A stretch of DNA of 64,000 bases from Scheffersomyces stipitis CBS 6054 (lineage: Eukaryota > Ascomycota > Pichiomycetes > Serinales > Debaryomycetaceae). The stretch lies in NCBI RefSeq assembly GCF_000209165.1, contig NC_009044.1, positions 992,001 through 1,056,000 of the forward strand, written 5' to 3'. Position numbers and translations under genes: made by a program. Shown here piece after piece: positions 61,901 to 64,000 of the stretch. Position 1 is the stretch's first letter. The number at the start of each line of letters is the position of its first letter. Under the pieces are notes generated by a model. That model had not been told where the DNA came from, made no database searches, and saw only the letters and a list, made by a program, of their open reading frames with translations.

Positions 61901-64000
61901 TAGTAGATGCAGCAGGAGAGACCGGTGCCGAAGCAGACGACAGAGCTGCAGATGAACCTGGCGATTGAGAAACAGTACTGCCAGATGGCGTGGATGGAGG
62001 CGAGGGAGATGGGGCCAGAGACACACGAGGACCCTGAGTGAGGCCTGGAGCAGGTGCCAGAATAGAAGGAAAACTGCCACCACCACTACCACCACCACCA
62101 ATGGAGGTAGCCGACACGACAGTAGACGTCAGAGGTCTTGCAAAAGGAAAGACATTTTCCTGGAACCGAACATGAGAAGAGGTAATCACTTGTCTGGTAG
62201 CGAGATCATAAACAAGATGAGCTTTCCGAAACGGATCAGATCCAAGATAAACACCCTTGATTGCACGAGCGACCAACTTCAGTTGACGGTGATTGGGTGG
62301 AACATTCACAAAGGCAGCACACCCAAACACTTTAAGTTGAGATAAGATAGGCCTCGCGCCATGCCAGAGTTCAAATGGCGAGCGATTTTGGAGAACAGGT
62401 GTTGGTAGCCTGTTTAGGAGAAATGCAGCATGTTGGAGTGCATGCGGGAAGAGGGGCGAAGGAAGAGAGCTCGCAGTGATCATGGTACGCGTTTTGTCAA
62501 GAACGGAGCGAATCGCTCTTTCAGCACGTCCATTTTGGTGTGAGTTACCAGGCACAGTGAGCTGGGTCTGGATCCCTTCTGCCGCAAAGAATGAAGTAAG
62601 CGTCAGATTAACAAACTCACCTCCATTGTCAGAACGAAAGTTACAGACACGGTAGCCACCACGACTGGAGAAGTGGTTTGTCCATGCCTTAATAACTTTG
62701 ATAATGAAGTCCGCAGCATCCGATTTCTTGAGAAGAGGCCCAACAGCCTTGAAGCGAGTAAAGTCGTCAAGAAGAATACAAAAATAAAACAACGAGGAGG
62801 GACCACCGGCATGAGGACCGGACAAATCACAGTGAAGAAGTTGCAAGGGAGCAGATGTGACTGGGCCGGTGGTCGTTTTGGGAATAACCCGAGTGCTCTT
62901 GGAGCTAAGACATGCTTCACATGAAATCGAGTCGTGAACAGCCGTGCGAGGCATGTTCGGATATTTCAAGGCCAGACGAACGACAGTCGGGGAAGGGTGG
63001 CCAAGGCGAGCATGGACAAGAGCAGAGGCAGAAATAGGTGCCACACCAGCGTCCGCAGCAGGAGCAGCGACCGTAACAGGAGCGGGGGCCGAGTAGGCAG
63101 AGTGGTTAACCCGCGAGACAGTCGAGGGGCGGACAATTTCGAGACACAGCAAGTAAAGATTTCTCAGGTCTCTGGTAGCAAGTTGGCCATACTTAGGGTG
63201 AACAATGTCATCATGAGAGATAACAAGCTTGTCGCCCGTAGTAGTAACAGCCAGGATGGAAAGAAGATTCTGAGTACAGTCAGGAACGTAAAGAACATTG
63301 AACACCCGAATCTTCTGACCATGGAGATCAAACACAAGAGTACCACGACCGGCAATCGAGAGAGGCTCGTGACCGGCGTTCATGACAGAACCAGAGTGAG
63401 GAACGATGTCATGGAAGAGACTTCTATCGTTACAAATGTGGGTAGAAGCACCTGAATCAAAAATAAAGCTGGCAGAGGAAGAAGAAGCCAAGAGAGCATA
63501 GTGGGTGTAGTGGGCGAGATGGGCATAGTAAGCACCGGGCTGGTCAAAACCAAAGGTCAGAGCATCATCAGCGAGAGCATAATGAGCAGCAGGCTTTGGA
63601 CGAGAGCCGTGCTTCCTGCGGTGCTTTCCTGGACCGCCAGGACCGAAACGAGAAGCCATACGAGGAACTTCACCCTCACGATAGGGAGCAGGGCAGTTCT
63701 TGGCCATGTGACCACACCCATAGCAGTTGTAGCAATCAAGCTGCCAAATCAGATCCGTACCTTTAGCCTTGATCAAGTTCCTGGTGACAGGACCCGAAGG
63801 TGAAGACAAGGAGGTAAGGGCATAAGCAGATTGAGACGAGGACAGGACAAGCAAGGCGGAGGACGTGGCAGGTGGAGTAAGCTCATCATGATAAGCAAAG
63901 AAATTGAGAACTTCGTCCGCAGTCACGGTGGGAGTCAGGCGAACTTGAGAAAAGAATAGATCTCTAACCTTGGAGTTCCCCGTACCATAAAGGAAGAGGA
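58926..64000 (-). CDS. Gag-Pol polyprotein of family 3, partial, RT motif A deleted
   Basis: About 1690 codons, open to the window edge, so the N-terminus is missing. One zinc knuckle CYNCYGCGHMAKNC (about 63693-63733), protease FIFDSGAS (about 63450-63470), integrase with HARLGHPS, LHCDLSGPH, SDNGGEF and NGRAERAI with 35 residues between the last D and E, then an unusually long Pro/Ser/Thr linker with tandem peptide repeats (KVPSLPAPRTVPSL type near 61430-61590, PVPSSA type near 61720-61830). In the reverse transcriptase YVDDLL is present (about 59840-59860), but the stretch that should hold HQMDVxTAFLNG is absent at 60071. RNase H follows. The stop is TAA at 58926-58928. Confidence 0.92.
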   Translation of the reverse strand, partial: LFLYGTGNSKVRDLFFSQVRLTPTVTADEVLNFFAYHDELTPPATSSALLVLSSSQSAYALTSLSSPSGPVTRNLIKAKGTDLIWQLDCYNCYGCGHMAKNCPAPYREGEVPRMASRFGPGGPGKHRRKHGSRPKPAAHYALADDALTFGFDQPGAYYAHLAHYTHYALLASSSSASFIFDSGASTHICNDRSLFHDIVPHSGSVMNAGHEPLSIAGRGTLVFDLHGQKIRVFNVLYVPDCTQNLLSILAVTTTGDKLVISHDDIVHPKYGQLATRDLRNLYLLCLEIVRPSTVSRVNHSAYSAPAPVTVAAPAADAGVAPISASALVHARLGHPSPTVVRLALKYPNMPRTAVHDSISCEACLSSKSTRVIPKTTTGPVTSAPLQLLHCDLSGPHAGGPSSLFYFCILLDDFTRFKAVGPLLKKSDAADFIIKVIKAWTNHFSSRGGYRVCNFRSDNGGEFVNLTLTSFFAAEGIQTQLTVPGNSHQNGRAERAIRSVLDKTRTMITASSLPSPLFPHALQHAAFLLNRLPTPVLQNRSPFELWHGARPILSQLKVFGCAAFVNVPPNHRQLKLVARAIKGVYLGSDPFRKAHLVYDLATRQVITSSHVRFQENVFPFARPLTSTVVSATSIGGGGSGGGSFPSILAPAPGLTQGPRVSLAPSPSPPSTPSGSTVSQSPGSSAALSSASAPVSPAASTTPLSQPPSTPTPVPSPILVSSPTPAPASTPVPSSAPVPSSAPVPSSAPVPSATLVPSDTLVPSTSAALTAPSRAVVLAQRSDLPPSDSYELSDDSYTAPASSREVPTLTAPRTVPSLPAPRKVPSLPSTRKVPSLPAPRTVPSLPAPRTVPSLLPVPRNRPSAPTAPLGLPHPAVEAPSPIPGSSSAIPMEIDSTDTEPEPMSEDGYDMEVVSDQEFFDAPDQYGTHPRSSPLISTRSSMDVLLDQEEYPDPSTYMDIVVMDSDDLSSYHDSEMEDASDMDPLPLIRPTSNTDMEDASATYPLPLTRHTPTTQTVVSSTPPPPPQPLPRVVQSDSPQSSPIIEVPDSPPLQSRPQQFLLPPGLSPTRLIELPASGGMELILSLTDRALVPLNSETNNKLTHLVVSRPPPVNGVKHKLTPVPSRDGTHPQTLKRAHRPILVPTRSQRQLNNQNLINYPQRQQIEYITTDSESFSEADNPNDLDYTETHGQPLIMGSSAFMVTIMTPQVPRTYEEATNSPQRERWIEAMNKEFGAQMENSTWTLAELPKGKRALGMKWVYTIKDDGTYKARLVALGFRQKHGIDYEETFAPVIRSESIKLLLAIAAVHKMKIDTELYIKQPKGFIDEQYPHMVCKLNKSLYGLKQAPLIWNSTINKFLENNGFIRSKSEFGIYRRNNVILGLYVDDLLIASPRENEIYEAKKLLLNKFKMKDLGLARKFLGINIEQGPDGITANLSDYIKKTLEELNLEELNSVKSPIIQGQHLNQKSKPCDATIYRSIVGKLLYASNTIRGDIAYIVGMLSRYFNEPTEVTLTAAKHVLRYLKGTQKLGQHYTNINDLQVFVDSDWGSDSSDRKSISGYAIKYGGSLISWKSKKQTTTALSTTEAEYMALATVIKEVIWLITFFRELHIPISLPIMIWEDNTSCIKLSEHPVHHERTKHIDIRYHFIRDKIIDNIVKLRQIKSADNVADMFTKGLTPGTFQHLIQLSGMQLS
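61430..61830 (-). repeat. Coding tandem repeats in family 3 linker
   Basis: Two runs: about five units of roughly 36 bp built on gaggtgctggaa / ggtaccgtac (61430-61590), and six or so 18-bp units built on ggtaccggagcagaagaa (61720-61830). They encode Pro-rich repeats between integrase and reverse transcriptase, a region that varies in length among copia elements. Confidence 0.8.

Larger units (their letters stand above)
58506..64000 (-). mobile_element. Ty1/copia LTR retrotransposon, family 3, running off the right edge
   Basis: 3' LTR 58506-58898, polypurine tract (reverse complement of tccccccttaatcc) at about 58899-58912, and a long Gag-Pol frame to the window end. The 5' LTR and the start of gag lie beyond 64000. 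GGATT at 58501-58505 should be the left target duplication. Confidence 0.9.

Overview
The window is nuclear DNA of an ascomycete yeast of the CUG-Ser clade, most likely Scheffersomyces (Pichia) stipitis or a close relative. Three things support this. Genes are compact, mostly intronless and on both strands, and the few introns are short, lie next to the start codon and carry GTATGT and TACTAAC signals. The products match budding-yeast families one to one. In the casein kinase gene a CTG codon sits where the family has a near-invariant serine (REQ-Ser-RRDD), as expected if CUG is read as serine. Species assignment is inference.

Bases 1-39,015 are ordinary chromosome arm with about 24 genes: a YCK-type casein kinase, EAF3, RGI1, TIM22, an unassigned tail-anchored protein, a cysteine-free glutaredoxin-like membrane protein, an asparagine-synthetase-like protein, a hotdog thioesterase, a DUF4336 protein, VMA5, RRP14, YOP1, a small mitochondrial protein, an RSN1-type channel, an unknown secreted protein, an RCR1-type protein, SPO11, IPP1, an AIF1-like oxidoreductase, RAD57, MAF1, an ARA1-like reductase and DUS1. 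RRP14, YOP1 and MAF1 each have a 5' mini-exon (18, 51 and 6 nt) that must be joined to the long ORF to obtain the right N-terminus. Between 10.16 and 10.55 kb a run of strong hairpins suggests an unannotated structured RNA. I saw no tRNA or rRNA gene.

From about 40.44 kb to the right edge the sequence is almost entirely Ty1/copia-type LTR retrotransposons, nested several layers deep. I distinguish four families by LTR. Family 1 (467-bp LTR) has an intact 1426-codon Gag-Pol on the + strand. Family 2 (361-bp LTR, - strand) has a Gag-Pol frame intact except for one insertion. Family 3 (393-bp LTR, - strand) has one copy running off the right edge and several remnants and solo LTRs. Family 4 (447-bp LTR, + strand) has no gag-pol; its inside carries a tandem array of 50-bp units, each with a small inverted repeat. 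Insertion order can be read from five-base target duplications: family 3 into a family 1 LTR (GAATA), family 2 into that family 3 LTR (AGTCG), family 4 into family 2 gag (TGAAA). All use a primer-binding site complementary to the anticodon arm of initiator tRNA-Met, as in Ty5.

A gene-free, single-location pile of nested and inverted retroelements with a satellite-like array inside is what one would expect at a regional centromere of this kind of yeast. The sequence is compatible with that but does not prove it.
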